A DNA stretch of 64,000 nt from Bedellia somnulentella. Taxonomy: Eukaryota > Arthropoda > Insecta > Lepidoptera > Bedelliidae. A model generated the notes under the pieces. The model saw only the letters and a list, made by a program, of their open reading frames with translations. It searched no databases and was not told the origin of the DNA. This document shows positions 42,191 through 53,400 of this stretch, piece by piece (the first letter of the stretch is position 1; every line of letters starts with the position of its first letter). The stretch lies in assembly GCA_963576735.1 (NCBI GenBank), contig OY755170.1, positions 10,896,567 through 10,960,566 on the forward strand, written 5' to 3'. The position numbers and the translations under genes are program-made.

Positions 42191-42435
42191 CACTTTTTTT
42201 TGACAGGACGTAGACTGATTGAATGGTTACATTTTCTTATTATTATATTATATTGTGAAATCAAATAAAAATAAAATCCACGACTTTTCAAATCTTTAAA
42301 ATACACGAAACTTTTAAATGTAAATAAATACGCTACCGGAATTTAAAATACAGCCTGCGCCATCTAGTGATAGTGACGAGTAGTGGTACTAATGCTAAAT
42401 AACCTGAGCGAAGCCGCGGCTGAGTGCTAGTTCAT
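42190..42435 (+). mobile_element. Possible Helitron 3'-end fragment
   Basis: Ends GAGCGAAGCCGCGGCTGAGT then GCTAGT, the GC-rich hairpin plus CTAG(T) style of Helitron 3' ends. A CTGCGCCATCTAGTGATAG stretch precedes it. The 5' border is not visible. Confidence 0.4.
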
Positions 42436-43242
42436 AAATAATAATTATTATTGGGCTGAATATTTTTATTTATTGCGTAGAATACAGTTAATCGACTACT
42501 ATTTCTCGTAAATACGCTTATTATAGTTTGGCAGTACTATTATTATGTTTTCTCATCAGCGTCACCAGGTAGTCCAGATCTTCCATAAACCTTGTTATGA
42601 TAGTTTTTTCTTTATGTGGGCGTTAAAATCTACCTCTGTACCATAATATTTCAGCTCTCTAGATCTATGGGTAGTACTTGTTAGTTTTGATGGTCAGTGA
42701 GTCAGTCAGTCAGTGTCGAAAATGCGAAACTTTGCATTAGCTTAACTTCGGAATTAATTGATCTACCGACTTGAAATTTTGGATTTCAAGTGTGTGATTA
42801 TGAATTCCTAGGTGACGAAAATTGCAAATCAGCGTTTTAATCCTATCCTAAGGTTCTCGAATGGGGCCCGGAAAATGCGACAAAACGGTTCGAGAAAAGG
42901 ATGGTACGGCAGTGCTTGCTTCGCGCTCGACTTGGCGGAGATCACTACAGTTAGTTTTTCACCAGTCGACTCATTTACAGGTAGAAATTCTACGAAATAA
43001 TCTTTTACTGATATTTTATCATCATTTGATGATAAATCAACAAATCGTCAGTGAAAGTTGTTCTACGTGACTAATGTCTGGTGTACAGTCAGCTATAATA
43101 AAATAATATTTAGATTTTTTCGCGCGTGATATGATTTCTGATTTTTATTAATTTAATAAATCGATCTAATTACTTCCAGTTTATTTAAAAATTAAAAGAG
43201 CTCATATCATTGAGCGCTAGATTCATTATTTCGATATTCAAA

Positions 43243-43530
43243 TTGCTGTGTAGTGTCGGCTTTGCTGTGTAGTGTCGGCTTAGAATAGCACTACCCCATT
43301 TTTTCCGGTGGGTGTGCGTAGGAGGCGACTAACGGTATTGGGGCTTTTAAGGGATTTTTGGGCGATGCGGTTGGAGACCCATCAATCACCAACAACCTTT
43401 ATTTTTACCATCTTTTCTCCACTCACATTTCCATTTCCATTTCCAAAAGTGACTGAGGAATTTCTAATTACTTAGCTCTGGTTACCCCTTCTAGGGATTT
43501 ACAGCCGTGAGCATATGTAAGTATGTATGT
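43243..43530 (+). repeat. SINE-A copy with duplicated head
   Basis: GCTGTGTAGTGTCGGCTT occurs twice in tandem (43243 and 43263), then TAGAATAGCACTACCCCATT, GGGCGATGCGGTTGGAGACC, and the tail GCCGTGAGCATATGTAAGTA. Full length, nested in the hAT element. Confidence 0.85.
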
Positions 43531-43651
43531 CAAAATATTAAATTAAACTGCTTATCACTTTAATTTTATTTCACTGAATTATATAAAAATTATATACTTA
43601 CTTTACTACATGTACTACGTCAAACATAACAATTTGATTCATCGTGATGTA

Positions 43652-44947
43652 CCAGGCCACTCAGAAAGTATTGCGAAAAAAGGTTTTAATGTAATGTGAA
43701 ACACTGGCCGGTTGTAATGTATACTAAAAATATGAGTCTATATAAATAAAAAAAGGTACGTTCCAATTTTAAAATTTCCCTATTTATTTTTTACGAGCTA
43801 TTTTAAATTGTCGTGTCTTACTGAAAAATGAATCTGAGCCGGGAACATTTTCGCGCTATGATTTTTTACGATTTCAAATGTCGCTTAAAACCAGACGAAT
43901 CATACGATAGACTTCAAATGGCGTTTATGGATGAAGGGCCTTCCAAGGCAACCGTGTATCGTTGGTATAACGAATTCAAGCGTGGTCGATTAACTTTACG
44001 GGATGAAGAAAGAAGTGGTCGTACTCTAACGGCTGTTACGGATGAAAACGTGGTGGAAGTGAAAAATTTAATTTATGACAATAGGCGAATAACGTATCTA
44101 GAGATTCAGCACATTATGCAGATTGGATCGGGAAGCGTTCATGAGATTTTACACGAACATCTTCACGTGAGGAGGATAGTTTCACGCTGGGTGCCACACA
44201 ACCTCACCGAGGTACAGAAACAGGCCCGGGTGGAATGGTGTCGTGATATGATTAATAAATTTGATGCTGGCTCGTCATGGCGTGTTTACGACATCGTTAC
44301 AGGTGATGAGTCCTGGATTTATCAATACGATCCAGAAACGAAGCGCCAGTCGGTGGTTTAGGTATTTCAAAACGAAGCGACCCCTACCAAAGTGAAGAGA
44401 TCTAGAAGCGGTGGGAAGATTTTGATCGCAAGTTTTTTCAATATGACTGGCTATTTGGTGCGTCAATTCCTTTACAAGATCAAAGAAGTATTAACGCAGA
44501 CTGGTATACTACTAAATGCTTGCCAGTAGTTTTCTCAGTTGTGAGCAACAATCGACCAAACACAGGGCTCAGCGGGCTACTGCTTCACCACGACAACGCG
44601 CCCGCTCACACCGCGCTCAAAACGACGGACTTCCTGAACAGCACGCCGGTCAAACTCTTGGGTCACCCTCCTTACAGCCCTGACCTAGCACCGTGTGACT
44701 TTTTTTTATTCCCTAAAATAAAAAATCAACTCAAAGGGATACAATTTTCATCGCCGGAAGATGCGTTGTCAACGTTTCAGCGGGCTGTAATTGAGGTGTC
44801 TGCGGCGGACTGGAAAAAGTGTTTCGAAAACTGGTTTAGACGTATGAAACTTTGTATAGATGCTGGTGGAGAGTACTTTGAAAAGATTTAATAAAATCAT
44901 TTTCACCCATAGAACATTTTTTTTTTCGCAAAATTTTCTGAATGTCC
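43652..44947 (+). mobile_element. Mariner transposon, nearly intact
   Basis: 1296 bp, the usual mariner size. Ends CCAGGCCACTCAGAAAGTAT and an imperfect inverse (AAAATTTTCTGAATGTCC), with TA at 43650-43651 and 44948-44949. It contains a transposase gene interrupted by one stop and one frameshift. It is nested inside the hAT element, hence younger than it. Confidence 0.92.
43828..44891 (+). pseudogene. Mariner transposase, one stop and one frameshift from intact
   Basis: ATG at 43828, TAA at 44889-44891. The N-terminal HTH region has LSREHFRAMIFYDFKC, YRWYNEFKRGR and NRRITYLEIQHIMQIG, followed by SRWVPHNLTEVQKQARVEW. The D,D34D catalytic residues are all present: TGDESWIYQYDPE, HHDNAPAHT and YSPDLAPCDFFLF. 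TAG at 44359-44361 replaces the Trp codon usual after QSVV, and one indel near 44458 shifts the frame before NADWYTTKCLPVVF. The C-terminus ends GGEYFEKI. Similar to the cecropia/SETMAR-type group (inference). Confidence 0.88.
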
Positions 44948-45107
44948 TACGTAATATCGCGGACACAGGCGCTCGGTCATCTCTAAGCCGATTATCGCTT
45001 GCAGCAAGAAACAACCAAGCTTATTAGCTCCAGCTTAACGTTAAAACATGCTCAAACGAAAAATTTCTTTAATTACCTAGCAGCAATGTCCGCGAATGTA
45101 TGTACGT

Positions 45108-45240
45108 CATCTTACCTAATAAAATTCACATCTTCATCAATGATATCGGAATCATATTGGTGATTGGTATGTTGTTCTGTTTCACCATAATATTTTTCAT
45201 GTTGAGTTTCCTTTCAATTCATGCTGCCAGTGAGGCAATT
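45108..45240 (-). pseudogene. 5' exon relic of the hAT transposase
   Basis: The minus strand reads YGETEQHTNHQYDSDIIDED then VNFIR before a GTAAGA donor. An acidic N-terminal segment like this is usual ahead of the TTF/DUF4371 region. It lies inside the hAT element near its right end, consistent with minus-strand transcription of the transposase. Confidence 0.45.
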
Positions 45241-47021
45241 TGGAAACAAAAATAATTCCTCACGGTTCTTGTCTTTTTTCGCCGACCCAGTAAGCTTTGC
45301 TCAATGAGCGAGGGAACTATAAGGGGGCGCCTGTGGTAAGTTATAGAGAATCAGAAAGCCGCGGCCTGCGGGGCGCCCCGTTTCGTCCGGCGCCCCTGGG
45401 CGTCCCCTACCCGCGCCCTACCTTAACGCCGCCACTGAGTAAATATTATATAGTTCAGAATATTTATGTTGTGAATAATAATATTGTAGAATAGTAGGTA
45501 AATGTAATGTAATAATATATACATAGGTAATCGCGGTAGATTCCATCGGTAGGCAGAGACTCGATCGACTTTGTACGATCCTGGCAAACCTCTCGAGCTT
45601 CATCTACATTCAAGAATATTGAAATAAATAACTATAGTATTTTTTATTTGCTATCTCAGATTATACTGTCCAATGAGTATCAGTGATTCGAACAAGTGTG
45701 GTGGGTGTGTAAATAAATGGTAAAAAGCAAGTCAGGTTCACGCACAGAGGGTTCAAATTCATTTGCTATTTAGTTCCGCACCATAATCTATACAAACGGC
45801 AATTAAATCATAGTCTATGGTATGAGATTAATTATCCTTATTGAGGATTATATCACTAATATACTGTAGAAATTTTAAGACATCAAAGGCCTTAATCCAT
45901 ATCGCGAAAATAAATCGTTTACGTATGGAACCTTCTCGGGGACCTAGACAGGATAGGTGAAAGTAAAGTAATTAAAGATTTATATATAGCGCCCATGTAG
46001 GTGGTAATAAATAACAGTAGAGGACGCCCACGAGGGACAAATTTAGATTAACTAGAAAATACGCTCAATAAGGCAGACGTCCGACGTGCGAACAATGAAA
46101 GGGCACGTATGAAAAGATTGAATAATAAATGAGGCTTGCTAACATAATACATAATGGCGATCGATAGTCTATGTCTATCAAAATGGAAACTAACAGCGAG
46201 AGTATGTGAAGTATGTATTAGAAAATAATAATCGACACCTAAACACCTAAGGTTGATTTTATATAATGCTACGTGTTTTCAAATGTCAAGTTTTAGATTT
46301 TTGGGGCTCTGTTGGCCGATGCAGACCCATAACCAATTCTATAGTAGTATTAGTACCCCTTTTTTTGTGGGATAGTATCTTCCTATTCTTGGGTAAGGAG
46401 CACCGCTTTCGCCGCTTGCAACCCAGTCTTGTGGATTTTTTAAAACTGTTTTCCTCGCCTTTAATAACATTATTAAATTAACCACCTATATCAATATTAC
46501 TTTATGGAACTTGACTTATAAAAAACCATATTCTATATCATTTTGGATTTGTGGTTAACATATGCCTGTATAGATCAAAGTACAAAGTAATTTTATATAA
46601 AAAAAATAACCCAATAATTGGCGTTATGTTTAACACTAGCAAGATAAATAAATATCCGTTAGCGAATAAAGTTAGTATTAGTAGGATTTCATACACTGTT
46701 TTAGTTAGGCACATAACTTAGATAAAGACTGCGATCATATTAATTAGAGCACGATTCTGTGAAAAACAGGATGTTTACGTAAGTCTCAAATAACTCACTT
46801 AAGCAAACTGAACAGAAGGAATGTATTCTACATTACAATATTTATATTGTCACACCTAAGACATGCAATCTATATCAATTTGATTTCCTTGAAGATCAAT
46901 CCTTATTACAATATTCTTTTAAGAAATGGACTCAAGTTTTCTTGCAACTAAAACTATACAAACTGCGTCTGTTTCTGTACTTTTTGTCATACAAACAACA
47001 ATGTATTTACTAATAAATAAA

Positions 47022-47140
47022 GGAAAGAAAAATTTAATGACCCCGCCGGTGTTCAAAAAATATTCTTTCCTTTATTTTATCTTTTATTCATTAGTATTAA
47101 TCCCCACATGAGATTTTCATGCCAAAACATTCAAATGACT
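47022..47140. repeat. Head-to-head SINE tail remnants
   Basis: AATAAAGGAAAGAAAAATTT (minus tail), CCCCGCCGGTG (B-box relic), then TTCTTTCCTTTATTT and CCCCACATGAGATTTTCATG (plus tail). Same architecture as 6205-6325. Confidence 0.5.
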
Positions 47141-48414
47141 ATGTATTTCTTTATTTGATAGACCAAATTGTAGATAAACATTACTCCTAACTTCTCATAT
47201 AATAGGTTTCTTGAACTAACCAAGCAAAACATCTCAAATTCTTATTCTGGCGCGAATATCTATTTTACAATGAATTTGATTTTGTAGGGTGTAAAATGTT
47301 TATAGGGATGAAATTATTCAATTTGAAGAAGAGTAATCAATGGCTTATTTTTGGGGCATTTCATTAATCACCAATTACATTCACGTACAGAACGGTACTC
47401 AGTGAATCGTTACATTTAAAATTGCATTTTCAAATTAGCGTCATAGGATATTATTTACTATTGACATTCGCTAAAACAATAAGGTTCTATAATCTAAGCG
47501 TTTGTAAATATCTCATCAACGCAAAGCACTTGTTAAAGTACCTATGTAAGAGCAAAGAAATATTTGGCATTCTGAGTAACTTTTGATTCGCCGAAAAAGC
47601 GGCTTTACGAGAATCTTCCAAATAAGCACAAAATGAGGATTCATAGGTTTAGCAAAACTCAACTCACCAGTGTCCAATTAAAACGAATACATGTATCTAG
47701 ATTCTACAATCTCAAGTTCAACACTAAAGAGTCAACATTTATTTTTTATCGCCGACAACGTTCGTATGCAAATGATGTTTTAACTATCATATTAAAACCA
47801 GTATTGTAAATGCCAACATTTTAAATTGCCGATTTTAGTTCTAAATAAAACCTGGTCTAGACTAAAAATGCAAAACAATAAAATAATGAATATTTTAAGT
47901 CAAACTAATCGGAGGCTTGTTAAGCTATCTCGTTCCGTAGTATACTGGTCTTGGTGCATTGCTGTCTCTCGTTTCTTTCGCAGCTATTTGGTAGCTTTGT
48001 TTGTGCTTCCAGGTACTCCATGCATATTTAAAACTCAAGTCAATAAGAGGAAATAAGAGTTCAAGAATATAAAATTCCTTATCCACTTTTGAAATGAATT
48101 TGAGGAACTAAATTAAGAATTAGTTTATATTTATGTGGAGGAAAAGGGAAGATCTTCCGCCAGGCGGTGGTATGCCTGTGGACCGCGGTCCAACTGTATT
48201 AAGTTGGAACTTGTATATATAGTAAATGTTTTAGAAACTTCGATTGCGCGATGTACGATTTGTATGGCGAGTCTTTCGTGTTGCTGTGGAATGTGATTCT
48301 TCTTGCACTGTCAGCGTTTCTATGTAGTGCGCGTCATTGTGTACTGATAGCGCGTCGCTACATTTATAAAACGTCATGTTATAGGAGCACCACAAACCGA
48401 ATGCAACCTACATT

Positions 48415-48600
48415 TTAAGCTATAAATTCCGAAAAAGGGTAGCTAGAGTTTCTGAATTGGAAATATTTCAGCCACGCTGGTAAGCTGAGTAAGGAAAAGA
48501 TTGCTATTTACACGATAATTGGTAATGGGTTTCTAGCCACATCACCCAACAATCACTTCAAAGCCTCAAACTGTGTAAGTCGCTTCAGGACTCGCGGGAA
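48415..48600 (-). repeat. SINE-A copy, diverged
   Basis: Complement of the family from AAGCTATAAATTCCGAAAAA through ATTGGTAATGGGTTTCTAGC to AGTCGCTTCAGGACTCGCGG. The head is missing. Confidence 0.55.
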
Positions 48601-49444
48601 CAAATTACTTATTCAACATCTCTAAAATAAACGTAATTTTCAAAGATTTCAAATTATCATTCAAAGGATTGAGGTATTTTTTAGGTATATTTTTGTTTAT
48701 GTCTTTTTACTTCAACCATGCATTTATTTCTTTTTCAGATAAATACAGTTACTTATTGTTTTGTGATATTAGGATGACTTATATTTACACAAAGAAAAAT
48801 TTTAATATTGATCAGCTGAAATTGGTTTCGCAAAGTCGATTTGTGTGGTTTTTAAGTTATGAGCTAATTTCGGGATTTTATACTGTCTATTTTTAAATTT
48901 CTATTATAAATTATGGTTTGAATTATATGGCCGTCGCCGTTCGGAAACCAGATTTCAAGCGGTCTAAAAAATATTTTGTATTTCATATAAATATTCTAAC
49001 TAAAGCAGAGGCTTGGCTCCGCAGTGGTAGCAGATCTGCACCTAAATTATGCAAAATTGCTTGCAACTCGCTCATTTTTGTCTAACCTTAAAAAAATAGT
49101 CGGTTTTTACTCAAATATAATGTATCATATGGTTTTGGGAAAATTACTCCTAACCTACGTTTTACTTATTTAAAGTATATTTAGTGCTTGTAAGGATTCA
49201 ACCTACCGAAGTTTGGAGCCGTTAATGGGTTGTGAGAATAAACTTATTGTAAAAGAATATTTAAAAATATATATTTCCTGATTAGGGTTTAAATTTAAAT
49301 ATTATACGCGTCATACGTTTTTAATAAATTTTTAATTTTTGGTATGTTCTTCATATGTACACTATACTATCTTTTGGTTTTTCGTTCGTACAAAGATCGA
49401 TGGTAATGTTTATATAATAAAAACGTTTACAAAATTTTAGATAA

Positions 49445-50405
49445 TCTATACTTATAATAAATCTGTAGAGAGGTCAATTCTGTACATTAAATATATTTTC
49501 AAAATAACTATCAGGAGGTGGTTAGTGATCGATACTGATGCCAAAAATGCAATCAGTAAAATTTTTGTCTGTCTGTCTGTCTGTCGGTTTGTATGTTCCT
49601 TATGGAAACAAAAACTACTCGACGGATTTTAACGAAACTTGGCACAATTATTCTTCATACTCCTGGGCAGGTTTTTGTATACTTTCCAGCAGAGCAGTAA
49701 AGGGGAATTTTGGGAAATTTTGGGAAAACGGGAGAAGTTACTCCATTTTTTAAGCTTCCGTCGCGTGTGCAGCCTTAATGGTTAAGATTACATAGAAATC
49801 ATGTATGACGAAAATATTCTTCATAAAATTGTCTAAAAAATTTTCCTCAACAGTATATGTCTATCTTTTATGGTTGACTCACAATAACACGTGTAACTCC
49901 TGATAGCTTAGCAGTTCGAAGTATTCTGATTATATTTGTTTACTCTTACGTTTATAATACTCTCATTCATCCCTAATTTAAAAAAGGTAACATTATAACC
50001 TATTCAATAAAAAAAGTTTCGTAGAAATCGGTAGAGAAACACCGAAATTATACATGAAATAGGCCATCGCGCCCGTGACCAAAACCAAATCGTTAATAAT
50101 TTACATATTACATACTAGATGGCGCCAGTAATTGCATTCTACATCACGTAATTATTTATTTTTTAGATTGTTATAAATACTTCATAGCTTTTTATTCCAA
50201 AATTTTCTAATAAACGGAAATACTGAACCGTTCATAAAAGCGCATTCAAAATCACCAAACTACACTGTTCAGGGAGTACTATATAAATTTAATAAATTGA
50301 AAACATTACGCTAAATTTCACAATGTTTGAGAAGTGACTGAAGAAAGAAACCTCAGATATTTAAAAAAACATCGCTACCCGTGCGAAGCAGGGCCGATCC
50401 ACTAG
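49445..50405 (+). mobile_element. Non-autonomous Helitron-like element
   Basis: Starts TCTATACTTATAATAAATCT, contains a (GTCT)n run and the ACTCGACGGATTTTAACGAA block, and ends CGTGCGAAGCAGGGCCGATC then CACTAG, followed by T. TC...CTAG ends inserted between A and T, without target duplication, fit Helitrons. No Rep/helicase ORF in the 961 bp. Borders are read by eye. Confidence 0.6.
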
Positions 50406-51242
50406 TATAAAATAAATACGTTAGTTATAAAAATAAAGAAGACAATACGTAAAAAATGTTTCATGTTCTTATACGATAATCTGAAAAATAGTTACGTATG
50501 CATAAATAAATTTTAAAATCCTTTGTCTGCGTGTCCACCTCAATCTGTCAAGTTTCAGCCGCGTATCACTTTCAGCTGCGTATTGATGTCAGACACCTTT
50601 TTTGTTTTAATTCAGATACTACCTGGTTTCAGAGGTGGAAATGGGTACAAATCAGAATAATAGCATTTTAATCGAGCTTTCTTCTGTGTGGCTTGTAGTA
50701 AAACACACAAGTGTTTCCGAAAATTATTTTACTCTAAGATAGGTATATGTAACAATCTTTATAAAGAACCAATCCACTAGGGAATCTTTGCATTTATTTT
50801 TTTAGAAAGAATTAAGGAACTTTGTTATAGTTACCTTGGTAAATGACATAACAAACGTTTGTGAGTGAAAGAAGTCCTAAGCTGGAAATAAAGTATTGTA
50901 GAAGAAAACGTGTCGGGCTCCGACTGTGTTGTACTAGATAAAAAAAATGTAGTCAATTGAGTGGCTTCAAACAACTGAAATCTATTACGACTTATAACTT
51001 TTCTTAGAAAAGGAAATTTTCAGGTTAAAATGGATAAGTTCTCAGTAGGCAAATCAATTGAGTGGTTTCGCCAAACTTATGACCAAGTTTGTTAATAGAA
51101 CTCTTCTGTACAACTCAACAAGTTGAATTGAAACCCTAAAAAATGGTTTTCATAAGTACTGGATTATACCTAGTTGCTAAAGCGATAGAAGTTATTCATT
51201 TAGTGACTTAAGTTTATGAAAAAAAAAACTGCATTTATTTCC

Positions 51243-51909
51243 GCCAAAGGACAATGGGCAAAAATTTATGGAACCTGTGACCACCCTCCAATAGCAATGG
51301 GATATGTGTCGTCGGATAGGTCTCTTCAATTGGAACAACAATTGCTAAGATACCGTTGTTGTTACAACTGTCCGTTCCGAGATATGAGACTTATAAGGTC
51401 GGATACAAAAGGTTAATAAAATATTTTTTGAATGGGAAATTATTATTCTTAGCCGTGTATGTCCCACTGCTGGGCAAAGGCCTTTCTACTCCTTTTACAC
51501 TCTTCCCTATCCTCGGCCGCTTCCCTCCACCCATAAGACGATGAAAACAAAAACGACGGCGTGTTGCAAGTTTGACGTGTCTGTGTGTGTGTGTGTGTGT
51601 ATGTGTCTGTCTGTGGCATCGTAGCTCCCAAACGGATGATCCGATTTGAATGCGGTTTTTTTTGTTTGAAAGGTATATCCGTCGAGACTGTTCTTTGCTA
51701 TGTTTTATTAAAATCGGTCCAGCGTTTCCAGAGTTACGAGTATTTTATTTTATTCAGTCAGGGGTGTTTATCTTAAGTATAACTCCAAACGGACAGTTGT
51801 AACACCAAAGTTGTCATATAAATTGTTGTTCCAATTGATCAGACCTGTCCAACGACATATACCTTATCGTTATTGGAGGGTGGTCCCAATCTGCCGATTG
51901 TCCTTAGGA
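51243..51909. repeat. Foldback element with ~140-bp inverted arms
   Basis: The left arm (51243-51400: AAAGGACAATGGGCA, GTGACCACCCTCCAATA, TCAATTGGAACAACAATT, ACAACTGTCCGTT) and right arm (51770-51909) are imperfect inverted repeats. The centre carries a LINE-end-like segment (ATGTCCCACTGCTGGGCAAA at about 51460) and a (TG)n run (about 51581-51601). Confidence 0.65.
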
Positions 51910-52099
51910 GTACTACTCTCACGACATGACAGACGGGTTTCCCGCGGAGACAATAACAAAATTAACATGTTACATTTACCCAGTTTAGTTAGGATATTAC
52001 AGACTGAATCGCTTGATTAGATGAAAGTTAACATGATTTCGGGCTCCGGAGGGCGCGTTATGTCGTCGGTTCTGGCTACTACCACGTTATAGTAGTTAG

Positions 52100-52185
52100 C
52101 TTGCCAACCCGCACTAGGCAAGCGTGGTGGTCTATGGGTAAGTTATCCTATTCAAAGTAGGCTCGAGCCTTCCTATTGTGCTAAT
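52100..52185 (+). repeat. SINE/LINE tail fragment
   Basis: GCTTGCCAACCCGCACTAGG, CGTGGTGGTCTATGGG and AAGTAGGCTCGAGCC, resembling the 3' part of the tRNA-like repeat at 13260-13335. Confidence 0.45.
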
Positions 52186-52595
52186 TACTAGGCTACTTTC
52201 GGCCACTAAATACGGTAATAAGACATTAGTGACTGACAACCCTGATCTCTTAAATAGCAACATCTACTTCAAATAGTTAAATTTAAACATATTCAATTAA
52301 AGAACGTCGTCTCCCGGTATTTTTATGGCCTTACTTAGATGCCATAAACGGCTTTTTTCCTTATTTTATTGTCTAAGTAAGAACTAGTTTCTTCAAAAAA
52401 ATAATAAAAAAACATCAGATCAGCATGAACAAGATTTTTAATATTCAAATAAAGTTCATTTTTTTTTTGGAACGCTTTTGGTTAGTGGTTACTCGTTATT
52501 TATCACACTGTTTAAATATATGTTTTTCTGTCTCGTTTTCGGTATATATCCGAAAAGACAGGACTAATTTTTATGAGTTATTGATTACCATTTAC

Positions 52596-52680
52596 TACCA
52601 CCGCGGTCTAGCGGGAAAAGCGTTATGCTCGCGATTCAGAGCTTTCGGGTTCGGAGCATAAACTAATAAGTTCGATTGAA
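52596..52680 (+). repeat. tRNA-like SINE head
   Basis: CACCGCGGTCTAGCGGGAAA then AGCGTTATGCTCGCGATTCA and TTTCGGGTTCGGAGCA: A-box and B-box-like spacing without a complete tRNA fold or acceptor stem. Confidence 0.4.
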
Positions 52681-53294
52681 GACGGTGGCGACAGAAAAAA
52701 ACCATAAGTGTGAAACACTCGATCATGTATTTTCGTTTTTATATTATGCAGTTTTCATAGCGTGTTGCATTACAACTAGAAACTTAAAACCAATTTAATT
52801 CGTTTTATGACTTATGCATACATATGCATACCAAATACTATATGTCTACTGAAATCGTTTTATAATAGGTGAATACGAGATCGGATATCAAATCAAGGTT
52901 GATCATGAGCTGTACATAATTTTATTTGCAGACACATACATTTCAATTCAGTTGCAACACTCGCTTAGTTTGAATATCTCAATATCGGGGCCATAACTCG
53001 ATTGATACACATTACACAATAAACGAGTCATACATACTGAATGGAAGACGGCGTTATTGTTGTATGATGATTATCCGCAGTATTATGGGCACACGAACTA
53101 TGTAGAGAATTGGTCTGCCTGTCTGTTATTGTATACTGTATATACGTAACAAAGATAGCAACTTTATTGTAATAAGAGATTCGGATCAAGTAAGCCTCAA
53201 GAAAATGATACAAACTGACAGTAGTGAAATGAATTACTATATGGAACATCTAATATTAAGACGCTCTCTATGAGATTCATCTATGCTAATCACA

Positions 53295-53400
53295 TCATTG
53301 TTTGCCGTCGTTGGGGTCGAACCGGTCACCCCAGGACCTATAACCTAAGCACAGGGTTCTTAATGTGATACGCACAGCTATTGTTACCCAGCCTATTGTC
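53295..53400 (-). repeat. tRNA-like SINE fragment
   Basis: The minus strand carries GGTCCTGGGGTGACCGGTTC then GACCCCAACG, a B-box-like arm. The A box is weak. Confidence 0.3.

Larger units (their letters stand above)
41545..45437 (-). mobile_element. hAT-type transposon with 8-bp duplication, carrying nested insertions
   Basis: The left end is CAGTGCCGGTTTTAG (41545) and the right end is CTTAACGCCGCCACTG (45437; inverse CAGTGGCGGCGTTAAG). A perfect 8-bp duplication AGTAAATA is at 41537-41544 and 45438-45445. The interior has minus-strand coding relics of a DUF4371/ZMYM-like hAT transposase. Nested inside are a SINE-A (43243-43530) and a mariner (43652-44947). Without these, the original would be about 2.3 kb. 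The ends, the 8-bp duplication and the coding relic all agree with hAT. Confidence 0.85.
45446..49444. other. Repeat-rich intergenic DNA, no gene supported
   Basis: Contains a decayed LINE C-terminal coding relic (about 46018-46130: GRPRGTNL then NKADVRRANNERARMKR) followed by a tail ATCGATAGTCTATGTCTATC, with related tails at 5518-5590 and 39758-39790. It also has degraded SINE-A pieces near 46290-46340, SINE tails at 47025-47140 and a minus-strand SINE-A at 48415-48600. The short frames 47826-48056 and 48669-48896 have no recognisable motif. Confidence 0.5.

Noticed and set aside
48669..48896. A small plus-strand gene with a hydrophobic N-terminus
   Set aside because: The composition is that of AT-rich intergenic DNA, with no homologous motif and no regulatory context.
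51585..51620. A CRISPR-like or satellite array
   Set aside because: It is a simple (TG)n/(GTCT)n microsatellite; no spaced direct repeats were found anywhere in the window.
52425..52661. A 78-codon plus-strand frame
   Set aside because: It runs from AT-rich DNA into a tRNA-like SINE head; no protein signature.
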